DNA from: Curtobacterium sp. ISL-83
GTDB taxonomy: Bacteria > Actinomycetota > Actinomycetes > Actinomycetales > Microbacteriaceae
Assembly (NCBI RefSeq): GCF_018613895.1
Contig: NZ_JAGGPH010000006.1
Coordinates: 1 to 64,000 of the forward strand
Direction of reading: 5' to 3'
Length of the DNA: 64,000 bases
A program made the translations under genes and the position numbers. Below, one piece after another: positions 33,795 to 42,662 of the stretch. The notes under the pieces are model-generated. The model was not told where the DNA came from. It saw only the letters and a list, made by a program, of their open reading frames with translations, and made no database searches. How positions within the stretch are numbered: the first letter of the stretch is position 1; each line of letters opens with the position of its first letter.

Positions 33795-34170
33795 CGAATT
33801 CCCGGGTCCGTCTGGCGAATCACAATCCTCTTGATCCTCGGCGCTTTCCTGGGGGGTCTGGACCCCTCCCTCGTGAAGGTGGGTCTCGACACCATCGCCG
33901 ACCACCTTTCAGCCTCGCGCACCGCTACGCAGTGCATTGCGCGCGGCTACCTGCTCGCCCTGGTGGCGACGTTGCCGCTGTGGATGATTTGTCTCGCCGG
34001 TTCGAGGCCGGCCAAACTTGGCTTGTCACTATCGGTGCGTTCACGGTCGCTTCTGTTTTTTTGGCCTCCGCCGCTCCCAGCCTTCCCGTCCTGATCGGAG
34101 CACGGCTGCTGCAGGGTGCAGCGGCCGCTGCGACCCCGGTCACGGCGGCCGCATCACTGCAACGCGTCAA
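33795..34170 (+). pseudogene. MFS (DHA2-type) N-terminal remnant with frameshift
   Basis: VWRITILLILGAFLGGLDPS and HLSASRTATQ, then RGYLLALVATLPL, match helices 1-2 of DHA2 drug pumps. The match then continues in another frame as TWLVTIGAFTVASVFLASAA and VLIGARLLQGAAAAATPV (helices 3-4). The frameshift lies near 33975-33995. Everything after helix 4 is missing. An intact DHA2 pump lies just downstream on the other strand. Confidence 0.6.
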
Positions 34171-34224
34171 ATGCGTCTTTTCGCCGCGCTTCGCCTCGCT
34201 GGTTCCGTCGCCGACCTACCGGAC

Positions 34225-35700
34225 CTACTCCGTGACCCCGTCCAAGTCGGAGACTCCGCGAGCCAACGCTGCTGCTCGGCGCGCCCTGATCGATGGGGCG
34301 GCGAGTGCAGCGAGGACGGCGAGGACTGCGACGCCGGTGCAGGCCCAGAAGCCGATCGTGAACGCGTCGTCGGTCGGCAGGCCCCGTGGGGTGCTGTTCG
34401 ATGTGATGAGCGCGGCGATGACGGCCGTTCCGACGCTTGAACCAATCGACCGGACGACCGTGTTGGCGCTGACGGCCTCGCCAGTTTGAGTGGCGGGGAC
34501 GCTTTCGATGATGGCGTTCGAGCAGGCCGCCAGTGCCATGCCGATTCCGACGCCGGTCAGGAGGCCGGAAACGACGACCTGCCATAGCTCGCCGTGCGCG
34601 ATCGCGGGCAGCAGGAACGCGGCCACGATGGCGAACCCGCCGATGAGCATCGGGACCTTCGGGCCGACCTTGCGCACCAGGATGCCGGCGACCGGCCCGG
34701 CGACGACCATCATCGCGACGGTCGGCAGGAGGAACAGCCCGGCCTGCGTGACGTCCTTGCCGAACCCGTATCCGACGGCGGTCGGCAGCTGCAGGAGGGT
34801 CGGGACGAGGACGAAGGTGCCGAACATCGCGAAGCCGAAGACGAGCGCGACGACGTGGGCGGTCCACACCCCGCGGACGGCGAACAGGCGCACGTCGATG
34901 AGCGGTTCGGCGACCCGGAGCTCGACGAACACGAACCCGACGAGTGTGACGGCGCCCAGGATCAGCAGACCGATGGTCTTGCCGTCACCCCAGCCCCATG
35001 ACTCGCCCTCGCTGATCGCGATGAGGATCGACACGAGGGAGACGCCGAGCACGAGGGTCCCGGCCATGTCGAGGCGGCCGGGCTTGCGGACCGGGGACTC
35101 GGGCATGCCGAAGATCGCACCGAGCAGGGCGATCGCGACCAGCACGGCGGGCAGCCAGAAGAGCCAGTGCCACGACAGGTGCTCGACGATCGGGCCGGCG
35201 GCGACGATCCCGACGCCGGCTCCGATGCCGAAGATCGCGGAGAGCAGCCCGATGGTGACGCTGACCTTCTCCTTCGGGAGCTCGTCGCGGACGATGCCGA
35301 TGGAGAGCGGCATCACGGCGCCGGCTGCTCCCTGCAGGGCACGGGCGACGATGAGGACGCCGAGGTTCGGCGCGAGGGCTGCGAGCACGGCGCCGACGAG
35401 GAGGATCGTCAGGACGACGATGAGCACCTTGCGCTTGCCGATCATGTCGCCGAGACGGCCGAGGATCGGGGTGAGCACCGATGCGGACAGCAGGTATGCG
35501 GTGAGGACCCAGCTTGCGCTGGCGGTCGAGGCACCGAGGTCCTTGCCGATCGTGGACAGCGCCGGTGCGACCAGCGACTGCAGGACAGCGAACGAGAGCC
35601 CGCCGAGCGACAGGTAGATGATGATCGCCGTGCTGTTCGGGCGGCGGCCGCCGGCGGTCGGGTGCGAGCCGGTGCGGGGACTCGCCATGGCGTCGGTCAT
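34225..35700 (-). CDS. MFS drug efflux pump, DHA2 (EmrB/QacA) type
   Basis: A 491-residue membrane protein with about 14 helices. Landmarks are the LQSLVAPALSTIG first-helix motif, GRLGDMIGKRK (motif A, near residues 81-91), ARALQGAAGAVMPLSIGIV (motif C region) and a long hydrophobic C-terminal half. This family exports toxic compounds by proton antiport. It is divergent from a TetR gene, and a pair of 19-bp inverted repeats lies between, so it is very likely repressed by that regulator. The second ATG (MASPRT) is an alternative start. Confidence 0.85.
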   Translation of the reverse strand: MTDAMASPRTGSHPTAGGRRPNSTAIIIYLSLGGLSFAVLQSLVAPALSTIGKDLGASTASASWVLTAYLLSASVLTPILGRLGDMIGKRKVLIVVLTILLVGAVLAALAPNLGVLIVARALQGAAGAVMPLSIGIVRDELPKEKVSVTIGLLSAIFGIGAGVGIVAAGPIVEHLSWHWLFWLPAVLVAIALLGAIFGMPESPVRKPGRLDMAGTLVLGVSLVSILIAISEGESWGWGDGKTIGLLILGAVTLVGFVFVELRVAEPLIDVRLFAVRGVWTAHVVALVFGFAMFGTFVLVPTLLQLPTAVGYGFGKDVTQAGLFLLPTVAMMVVAGPVAGILVRKVGPKVPMLIGGFAIVAAFLLPAIAHGELWQVVVSGLLTGVGIGMALAACSNAIIESVPATQTGEAVSANTVVRSIGSSVGTAVIAALITSNSTPRGLPTDDAFTIGFWACTGVAVLAVLAALAAPSIRARRAAALARGVSDLDGVTE

Positions 35701-35713
35701 CGTGCTCCTGCGT

Positions 35714-35780
35714 CATGTAAACGGTTGCTGACTTGACGAGGGTACGCACTTCTCGGCGGATGTCAACAATTGCTTACATG
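35714..35780. promoter_or_regulatory. paired inverted repeats, probable TetR operator
   Basis: CATGTAAACGGTTGCTGAC at 35714-35732 recurs on the opposite strand at 35762-35780 as CATGTAAGCAATTGTTGAC, with 15 of 19 positions equal. The two arms lie 29 bases apart between the divergent pump and TetR genes. Both promoters must overlap this region. Confidence 0.6.
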
Positions 35781-35805
35781 ATGTTCACATCGGTACGCTC
35801 GGTGC

Positions 35806-36378
35806 ATGAGCAAGGACGCCGAGGCCACCCGTCTGCTGCTCGTGCAGGCTGCTCGGCGCAGGTTCGCCTTCGACGGTTACCGTGCAACGACCGTCCGGGA
35901 CATCGCCGCCGATGCCGGGGTGAACGTCGCCCTGATCAACCGGTACTTCGTGTCGAAGGAGGGGCTGTTCCGCGCCTGTCTCGACCGTGCGGTCCGTGAC
36001 CTTGACCGGGAACGCGAACCAGAGGCCGACGCCGAGCGGGCCATCAGCACCCTCGTCGGCCACATCGTCCTGTCGCCCACCGACGAGGACTCGATACAGC
36101 TCATGTTGCTGGTGCGGTCGTCGGGGGACGAGGGCGCCGACGCGATCCGGCGCGACCAGCTCCGGCACTACGCGGAACGGCTCGCCCTGGTCGTCGACCC
36201 CGCCGCCACCGTCATCGACGACGCTCGTCTCGTCCGAGCGGAGATCGCGTTGTCCGTCGCGCTCGGGATGACGCTCCTGCGCACGTCGACACGGGTTGAG
36301 CCCCTCGCGTCGTCTGACGATGCCGCAGTCGCCGCACCCCTCTCCGAGGCGCTTCGGGCGCTACTTCTGCCACGCTGA
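35806..36378 (+). CDS. TetR-family regulator of the divergent pump
   Basis: A 190-residue regulator. The helix-turn-helix is at residues ~10-55: RRFAFDGYRATTVRDIAADA, then VALINRYFVSKEGLF. The ligand domain follows, with QLMLLVRSSGDEGADAIRRDQL. It should bind the repeats at 35714-35780 and release them when a pump substrate is present. The ATG at 35806 gives a standard N-terminus (MSKDAEATRLLLVQAARR). Confidence 0.85.
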   Translation: MSKDAEATRLLLVQAARRRFAFDGYRATTVRDIAADAGVNVALINRYFVSKEGLFRACLDRAVRDLDREREPEADAERAISTLVGHIVLSPTDEDSIQLMLLVRSSGDEGADAIRRDQLRHYAERLALVVDPAATVIDDARLVRAEIALSVALGMTLLRTSTRVEPLASSDDAAVAAPLSEALRALLLPR

Positions 36379-36693
36379 CCGGCCCATCACAGGCCTCAGG
36401 ACGGACGAACCATGCGCACGGCGGCTCACGGCGCCGCCGCCTCGCCAACGTTGTGAAGGCGGGCTGCCCGCTCACGTCTGCCAGCGACCTACCCGTACCC
36501 GGCTCGGCGGCGGGGCCTCTCGACCACCAAGACCAAGACCTCCGCGCGCCCCAAACCGGTCCAGCCCAGACACCTGCGGTGCGGGGCCGGAGCGTTGCCC
36601 CAACGGCGGGTGACTCCGGGCTCGGCGTCCGGTGCTCCGGGGATCGGGTCGACAGGTTCGGGCGACTCTTCCTTTCAGGCTCCCTGGCCCGGC
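36379..36693. other. intergenic stretch, no gene seen
   Basis: It lies between the ends of two convergent genes (TetR and esterase). Open frames here are Arg/Pro/Ser-rich and not convincing. I do not see a clear hairpin with a T run. Confidence 0.4.
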
Positions 36694-37515
36694 TCAGACC
36701 GTCGCTTCCCCCAACCACTGCAGCATCCGCTCGACGGTCCGTTTGGCGGGGGCGCTGTCGAAATCGTTGAGGTGTCCGTGGAGGGCGCCCGGTTCATGCA
36801 GGACTGTGACGGTGTTCCCCGCGAGCGCGAGGGCCGCGCCGTATGCTTCACCCGAGGGTCGGAGGTAGTCGATCTCCGAGTTGATGATCAGGGTCGGGGG
36901 CAAGCCGTCGAGATCGCCGTTGGCCGGGAAAGCGTACGGGTGTTGAAGTAGCGAGCTGTCGCCGACGTAGTTCAGGTTCAACTCACGCGTCTTGTTGGCA
37001 GTGAACCGGTACTCCTCCGGTACGAGGTCGAGTTTCGGCGCGAGCGCCGGGGACGGCGCTGGTACCGCGTCGTGCAGTACCGGGTAGAGCAGCAAAGCAG
37101 ACGCCGGGAGCACCGTTGCGCAGCCGTCGCGGACCTGATGAGTCACTGAGGCCGCGAGGTTTCCGCCCGCGCTGCCCCCACCGATGTGCCACGTTGCATC
37201 GCGTGCAGGGGCGTCCTGGGACTCGGTGATCCATCGCCAGGCGGCGAGCACGTCGTCGCTCGGGACGGGAAAGTGCACGCCCTCGTTCGCGAGGCGGTAG
37301 TCGACGGAGGCCACGGTGACCCCGTGCTGGGCGAGGTAGTGGCCGACCGCGTTCGCTTCTGGGACGTCGAGGTCACCCATGATGAAGGCCCCGCCGTGGA
37401 CCCACATGAGCGCGGTCTTTGCTGGCTGGCTCGGGATGTACAATCGCAACGGAACGCGTCCGTGGGGCCCGGGGACTTCGACCTGCTGCACCTCGTGAGT
37501 ACCCGACTCAGGCAT
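36694..37515 (-). CDS. alpha/beta hydrolase, HSL-type esterase
   Basis: A 273-residue soluble esterase of the hormone-sensitive lipase type. HGGAF (40-44) is the oxyanion hole, GGSAG (113-117) holds nucleophile S115, D216 in SEIDYLRPSGE and H246 in LHGH complete the triad. The ATG at 37515 lies inside the end of the rhamnosidase gene (8-base overlap), so the two are translationally coupled; the open frame to 37599 is not used. It probably removes acyl groups from rhamnosides or acts on the released aglycone; this is inference from context. Confidence 0.85.
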   Translation of the reverse strand: MPESGTHEVQQVEVPGPHGRVPLRLYIPSQPAKTALMWVHGGAFIMGDLDVPEANAVGHYLAQHGVTVASVDYRLANEGVHFPVPSDDVLAAWRWITESQDAPARDATWHIGGGSAGGNLAASVTHQVRDGCATVLPASALLLYPVLHDAVPAPSPALAPKLDLVPEEYRFTANKTRELNLNYVGDSSLLQHPYAFPANGDLDGLPPTLIINSEIDYLRPSGEAYGAALALAGNTVTVLHEPGALHGHLNDFDSAPAKRTVERMLQWLGEATV

Positions 37516-40177
37516 CGTTCTCCTCCACTTGCTGACGCTCGTGACCATCGGGCATTCGGACGTTGAACGTCCAACGCCCGTGTCCCACGTGCTGGGCACC
37601 CGTTCCGGGGAGCAGGACTTCGGCGCGGGATCCGACGGGCACCGCGATGCAGACGGTCAGCCGCTCGCCCTCGTGTTTCCACTCGATCGCCGCCCGTCCG
37701 TACGGCGTCTCGTGCTCAGCGCGGGCCGATGTGATGCCGCCGCCTGGCTGGGGCTGGAAGCGGATGCGACGGTATCCAGGCTCAGCCGGCGAGATGCCGG
37801 CGACGGTGCGGTGTAGCCAGTCTGCGACGCTGCCGAGCGCGTAGTGGTTGAACGACGTCATGCTGCTCGCATTCAACGTCCCGTCCGGGCGAAGGCTGTC
37901 CCAGCGTTCCCAGATCGTCGTGCCTCCTGCGAGGACGGTGTAAAGCCAGGACGGGCACTCCTCGGCCAGAAGGAGTTGGTATGCGGCGTCCGTCTGTCCG
38001 CCGATCGTGAGCGCGTCGGCGACGGCCGGTGTTCCGGCGAAGCCGGTGGCGATGCGTCCGTTGGAGGAGCGCACGAGTTCCGCGAGACGTGCGGTTCCTG
38101 CTGCGGTGCTCGCGTCGTCGGGCCACAGGTCGAATACGGTCGTGAGTGCGTACGCGGTCTGCGTGTCGTCGGAGGCGCGACCGCCGTCGCGGAGGAATGC
38201 TCCTGCGTACGCTGCGGCCACCTCCTCTGCCAACTGGTTGTAACGCGCAGCATCGTCCTTCTCGCCGAGCGTCGAAGCGATTGCGGCGAGTCGGCGTGCG
38301 GAGTGGGCGTAGTACGCGGTGGCCACCAGGAACTTGTCGGTCGTTGCCTCGAACGGGTTCTCGGGAGGTGCGTTGGGATCGAGCCAGTCGCCGAGTTGCT
38401 CCGTGTTGCGGCAGACACGGTCGGCGCCCGCGGCACGTTCTACGTGTGCCAGGAATGCTTTCGCGCTCTCGTACTGATCGTGCAGGACGCCCACATCCCC
38501 TGTCCTTTGGTGGAGGACGTCTGGCGTGAGAACGGCCACGTCGCTCCACACTGCGTACGGGTCGTGGGGGAGGCTCATGAACGGTTCGAGTGGGAAGTAC
38601 GGGACCCATGGGGGAACCCAGTCGGTCTCCGCTTGCTCGACGGCGAGGTCGCGGAGCCATGAGGTCAGCAGTCCGGACACGTCGTAGAGGAATGCGGCCG
38701 TCGGGGCGAAGACCTGGAGGTCCCCTGTCCATCCGAGCCGTTCGTCGCGCTGGGGGCAATCGGTCGGGATGTCGACGAAGTTCGACCGCAGGCTCCAGAC
38801 CACGTTCTCGTGCAGCCGGTTGACTGACGGGTTCGAGGTTTCGAACCAGCCGCGCCGCTGCATGTCTGAGTGGAGCACTCGGGATACCAGGTCGTCCGCG
38901 CGGAGTGGCCCGGTCCAGCCTGCGATCTCAGCCCAGCGGTACCCGTGGATGGTGAAGTGGGGCTCCCATGTGACGGGAGTGCCGTCGAGGACCAGTACGT
39001 CGGTTGCAGCCGCCTCGCGCAGGGGTTCGACGGCGAGTTCACCATCGACCAGGACCTCAGCATGCCTGATGCGGATCTCCGCTCCGGCTGGACCGGACGC
39101 ACTGACGCGCAACCGTCCTGCGTGGTTCTGACCGAAGTCGACGAGCCACCGCCCGTTTCCGCGATCGATGATCTGCACGGGGCGGAGCTCTTCCGTGCAC
39201 CGCACAGGTGGACCCGTGGGTGCTACCAGGACGGACGCGTCCAGCGGATCAGCCCGTACCGGCCCCCATTTCGCGCCTGCCCCGTGTGGCGTTGACCAGT
39301 CAGGATCATGCAGGCGGGCGTCGAAGTATTCCCCGTCGTACAGGCCGCTGGAGAGGATCGGCCCGTGACCGGCGGACCATTCTTTGTCGGTTGCGATCAC
39401 GACGGCTGTGCCGTCAGTCGTCGTGACCTCGAGTTGCGCCAACGCTGCGAGGCGGTCCCCGTAGACGTTGGTTGTTTCGCCGCCGAAGCCGAGGTGTCCC
39501 CGCCACCAGCCGTCGCCAAGCCAGATGCCGATCGTGTTCGCGCCGGTGCGGAGGTGTTCGGTGACGTCGAACGTGGCGTACCGGAGTCGGTGGTGGTAGC
39601 TCGTCCAGCCTGGTGTGAGTTCCTCATCCCCGACGCGGTCACCGTTGATCTCGGCCTCGACGAGTCCGTGACCGGTCAGGTAAAGCCGAGCGCTGACGAC
39701 ATCGACGGGGAGGTGGAAGTCACGCCTGAGTCGGCTCGGACGTCGCCGGTTCGCTGCACCGTCGTTGTCCACTGGGCCGATGAAGGATGCAGACCAGTCA
39801 GCGGGATCGAGCAGCCCTGCTTCCACTGTTCCGGCGGCGCTCCACTCACTCCAACCGGCGGTGGAGCGGACGCTCACGCGCACTGCGACGCGCTCACGGG
39901 ATTGGAGCGGCTCTCCGGGCCAGGCGAGGAGGACCTGCTCGTCGGTCTCGACCTCGTGCACGGCCGTCATTGCGGGACGATCCGGACGGCCACGGGTGAC
40001 CTCGATGCGGACGGCGGATTGGCGGAAGGCCGGGTCTGTGGTGTCGATCTTCCACGAAATGCGCGGGTGTGTCTCGCCGATTCCCAGGCGACTGTTTTCG
40101 TGGTGTTCGAAACGAGGCGTCGAGACGGTGACGTCGGGGGGCATGTCGTCCTTCTTGGTCGGTGCGGGGCCGGTCAT
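37508..40177 (-). CDS. alpha-L-rhamnosidase, GH78
   Basis: An 889-residue enzyme of usual family length. An N-terminal beta region (~12-130) with a HPRISW motif is followed by the Bac_rhamnosid_N-type domain (GW-x-SYHHRLRY, GDGWWRGHLGF). The (alpha/alpha)6 barrel has DCPQRDERLGWTGD with E479 as candidate general acid, and TTIWERWDS with E757 as candidate base, then FNHYALGSVADWL. It ends in a beta-sandwich C-domain. No signal peptide, so it acts on imported rhamnosides. It overlaps the transporter stop by four bases (ATGA) and the esterase start by eight. Confidence 0.9.
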   Translation of the reverse strand: MTGPAPTKKDDMPPDVTVSTPRFEHHENSRLGIGETHPRISWKIDTTDPAFRQSAVRIEVTRGRPDRPAMTAVHEVETDEQVLLAWPGEPLQSRERVAVRVSVRSTAGWSEWSAAGTVEAGLLDPADWSASFIGPVDNDGAANRRRPSRLRRDFHLPVDVVSARLYLTGHGLVEAEINGDRVGDEELTPGWTSYHHRLRYATFDVTEHLRTGANTIGIWLGDGWWRGHLGFGGETTNVYGDRLAALAQLEVTTTDGTAVVIATDKEWSAGHGPILSSGLYDGEYFDARLHDPDWSTPHGAGAKWGPVRADPLDASVLVAPTGPPVRCTEELRPVQIIDRGNGRWLVDFGQNHAGRLRVSASGPAGAEIRIRHAEVLVDGELAVEPLREAAATDVLVLDGTPVTWEPHFTIHGYRWAEIAGWTGPLRADDLVSRVLHSDMQRRGWFETSNPSVNRLHENVVWSLRSNFVDIPTDCPQRDERLGWTGDLQVFAPTAAFLYDVSGLLTSWLRDLAVEQAETDWVPPWVPYFPLEPFMSLPHDPYAVWSDVAVLTPDVLHQRTGDVGVLHDQYESAKAFLAHVERAAGADRVCRNTEQLGDWLDPNAPPENPFEATTDKFLVATAYYAHSARRLAAIASTLGEKDDAARYNQLAEEVAAAYAGAFLRDGGRASDDTQTAYALTTVFDLWPDDASTAAGTARLAELVRSSNGRIATGFAGTPAVADALTIGGQTDAAYQLLLAEECPSWLYTVLAGGTTIWERWDSLRPDGTLNASSMTSFNHYALGSVADWLHRTVAGISPAEPGYRRIRFQPQPGGGITSARAEHETPYGRAAIEWKHEGERLTVCIAVPVGSRAEVLLPGTGAQHVGHGRWTFNVRMPDGHERQQVEENDA

Positions 40178-41508
40178 TTGGTTGCCGTTCCCGGGATGAC
40201 GGACGAAGTGGACGGAGCTGCGTGGATGGCGACCGAGCCAGTCTCGTCGATCCCGGCTTCGTCATCGGCACGGCGGAATCGGGGAAGCCAGAAGAGCCCG
40301 AGGGCCGCAGCGACAACCGTCGTGCCGGTTAGGAACCAGTACAGGTTTGTCGCGCCGGTGGCGATGATCGCGGGCGTGACGAGCGCGACGACCGCGGCGA
40401 TCGTCCGGGTGAACGCGATGGTGACACCCTGCACGCTGCTGCGGAACAGGACGGGGATGATCTCCTGGCTCCAGACCTTGTACATGGGTTCCCCGATGAT
40501 CCCGCCGCCGACGGAGTAGAGGATCGTGCTCGTGATGATGGTCCCGGCGTGGACGCCGAGGACGGCGGGCAGGAGGAACCCGACGGTCGCCAGGAGTGCG
40601 GCGCCCCAGAGCATGAACTGCCGCGTGCGTTCGCCGTCGACCAGTCGCATGAACATGAACAGGGACACGAACCCGACGCCGATCGAGATCAGACCGAACA
40701 GGGAGGCGGTGGGAACGTCGAGTCCGGCGACGTTCACGTAGACGTAGGTCTGAAACTGCCCGTTGGTGTTGGCGCTGATGTTCGCGATCGCGAAGAAGAG
40801 ACCGAGCGCCACGACCGGGACGATGAACCGTGATGACAGCAGCTGCTTCAGCGCCCCGATGTCTGTGCCTCCACCGACGGCGATGCTCGCTGTCCGGGTG
40901 TCCTCCGCGCGCTTCCACTTCGCGGACTCAGGAATGCCGGCCCGGAAGATCAGGACCAGGATCGAGACCACGAGCAGGTGCGCGTAGATCACGCGGGCGC
41001 CGGTCTCACCGAGCGCACCGAAGGAAATGCCGATGAGGATGGTTGCGACGATGCCGACGACCCAGAGCCCGTGGGAGAGACCGATCATCTGCCCGCGCCG
41101 CGCTGCTGGGGCGGCTTCACCGATCATGGAGAGCGAGACCGGGAGGTCCGCGCCGGACGCCAGCCCGAGTACGACCAGGCCGATGTAGATGAACGATGGG
41201 GTTAGGGCGAGCGTCAGAAGGAGAGCACCGAGCGCGAAGAGGATCATGGTCAGCGCGAACACGCGGCGGCGGCCGAAGCGGTCGCCGAGTCGGCCACCGA
41301 CGAGTGCGCCGATCGCGATCGAGAAGGTCAGGAGCGCGGACAGGAGTCCGATGTCCCCGCCCGACAGACCGAGCGGCTTCTGGTACAGGACCAGGGCCGT
41401 TCCGGTGCCGGCGATCGCTGCAGCATCCAGGTACGACGCCATCCCGAGTACCACTGTGATCCACCACGCCTGTCGGATCGTTGGCCCGTCTGTGCTGACA
41501 ATCATCAT
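40174..41508 (-). CDS. MFS sugar (rhamnoside) transporter
   Basis: A 444-residue importer with about 12 helices. GGRLGDRFGRRRVF (motif A) lies near residues 70-83, and GIPESAKW sits before the central loop. GEPMYKVWSQEIIPVLFRS lies near helix 10 and resembles sugar-porter motifs. AAAGGAGA precedes the ATGATG at 41508/41505; the longer frame to 41553 is not used. It overlaps the rhamnosidase start, so its cargo is probably a rhamnosyl compound. Two LacI-type operators lie upstream. Confidence 0.85.
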   Translation of the reverse strand: MMIVSTDGPTIRQAWWITVVLGMASYLDAAAIAGTGTALVLYQKPLGLSGGDIGLLSALLTFSIAIGALVGGRLGDRFGRRRVFALTMILFALGALLLTLALTPSFIYIGLVVLGLASGADLPVSLSMIGEAAPAARRGQMIGLSHGLWVVGIVATILIGISFGALGETGARVIYAHLLVVSILVLIFRAGIPESAKWKRAEDTRTASIAVGGGTDIGALKQLLSSRFIVPVVALGLFFAIANISANTNGQFQTYVYVNVAGLDVPTASLFGLISIGVGFVSLFMFMRLVDGERTRQFMLWGAALLATVGFLLPAVLGVHAGTIITSTILYSVGGGIIGEPMYKVWSQEIIPVLFRSSVQGVTIAFTRTIAAVVALVTPAIIATGATNLYWFLTGTTVVAAALGLFWLPRFRRADDEAGIDETGSVAIHAAPSTSSVIPGTATK

Positions 41509-41518
41509 GATTCTCCTT

Positions 41519-41530
41519 TGAATCGTTTCA
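41519..41530. promoter_or_regulatory. LacI-type operator, site 1
   Basis: TGAATCGTTTCA is a 12-base near-palindrome with central CG, like the classic LacI-family sequence TGAAACGATTCA. It lies just upstream of the transporter's ribosome site. Confidence 0.5.
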
Positions 41531-41550
41531 CCCCGAGCGGGTCTCGTGAA

Positions 41551-41568
41551 CACTAACTCGTGTTAGTG
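41551..41568. promoter_or_regulatory. operator, site 2, perfect 7-bp arms
   Basis: CACTAAC and GTTAGTG pair perfectly across TCGT. It lies 30 bases before the regulator's start and about 43 before the transporter's. Either the local LacI protein binds here to regulate itself or both sites together control the divergent promoters. Confidence 0.55.
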
Positions 41569-41597
41569 AAATCAGCAAGAGAGTCTGGCATGCTTGC

Positions 41598-42602
41598 GTG
41601 ATGACCGAGAGTGCACGAGCGACCTCTGCGGACGTCGCGAAGCGTGCTGGTGTCTCCCGCACGACGGTGAGTTTCGTCCTGAACGATTCTCCGGGTCAGA
41701 CGATCTCCGCTGCGACGCGCGAGGCCGTCCTCGCCGCTGCTCGGGAGCTCGGGTACACCCCGTCGGCAGCCGCTCGCCTGCTGCGTTCCGGCTCCAGCCG
41801 CTTGGTCCTCTGCGTCGCACCGTCCTGGCAGCCCTCCGCGATCATGGACCGCGCCGTCACGGCACTTACCGATGCGCTGCGCATGCACGGCTACGCGACC
41901 GTTCTGACCAAAGCTGCACCTGATGGTGTGGTCTCAGAGCTCTTGTGGCGGAGCGTGACGCCTGCTGCGGTCGTCGCGATGTACGACCTACCGCATGTCG
42001 TGCGGGCGCAGGTCGACACGCTCCGCGTGCCGCTCTACGACCTTTGGTTCCACAGCAGCGGCGACCGCATACCTGTCGACGATTTCCAGGGCGCAGCCGG
42101 CCGCGCCCAGGTCGAGCACCTCCTTTCGCGGGGTGCGGAACGACTCCTGATCGTCGCCCCGTCTGAACTGCTCGAGTTGGAGATTCGCAGCGATAGGTTG
42201 CGAGGTGTTCGTGCAGCCGCGGACGAGAGCGGAGTCCCAGCGCCGGACCTCGTCCTCCTCGACGGGCTACATCCGTCGGAGCGACAGCCGCTCCGAACGT
42301 CGTTGCAGGCGCGAAGCGGCGGACGGCTCGGTATCTGCGCCTTCAACGACCTCCACGCGATCGCGACCATCTTCGAAGCACGGGCCCTCGGGCTCCACAT
42401 CCCGGATGACATCCTCATCGTCGGCATCGATGACGACCCCGTCTCCACCCTCATCGATCCGCCGTTGTCGAGCGTGCGGTTCGACATCGACGGCCATATG
42501 TCTCGGGTAGCGACTCGGATCACGGACCTCGCGCGCGGGGTCAGTTATCGTGGTGACGAGCTTTTGGCGACCGAATGGGTTGTTCAGAGGTCGAGCACCT
42601 GA
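41598..42602 (+). CDS. LacI-family regulator of the rhamnoside unit
   Basis: A 334-residue regulator. The helix-turn-helix TSADVAKRAGVSRTTVSFVL and hinge AARLLRSGSS are at the N-terminus. The ligand domain contains LLIVAPSELLELEIRSDRL, GICAFNDLHAI and DDILIVGIDDDP. The GTG at 41598 or ATG at 41601 may start it. It is divergent from the MFS-GH78-esterase operon and should control it through the sites at 41519-41568. Confidence 0.9.
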   Translation: MMTESARATSADVAKRAGVSRTTVSFVLNDSPGQTISAATREAVLAAARELGYTPSAAARLLRSGSSRLVLCVAPSWQPSAIMDRAVTALTDALRMHGYATVLTKAAPDGVVSELLWRSVTPAAVVAMYDLPHVVRAQVDTLRVPLYDLWFHSSGDRIPVDDFQGAAGRAQVEHLLSRGAERLLIVAPSELLELEIRSDRLRGVRAAADESGVPAPDLVLLDGLHPSERQPLRTSLQARSGGRLGICAFNDLHAIATIFEARALGLHIPDDILIVGIDDDPVSTLIDPPLSSVRFDIDGHMSRVATRITDLARGVSYRGDELLATEWVVQRSST

Positions 42603-42662
42603 AGTGGTGCAGATGACCGATTCATGGCACCGACCGTGACCTCGACGCGTGGCATGGCTGGG

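Noticed and set aside
34490..35617. 375-codon plus-strand frame inside the DHA2 pump
   Set aside because: Antisense of an intact membrane protein; its repeats of Thr, Pro, Arg and Ser are codon-complement artefacts.
39308..40519. 403-codon plus-strand frame across the GH78 gene
   Set aside because: Antisense to the conserved rhamnosidase N-domain and the end of the transporter gene; no protein-like motif.
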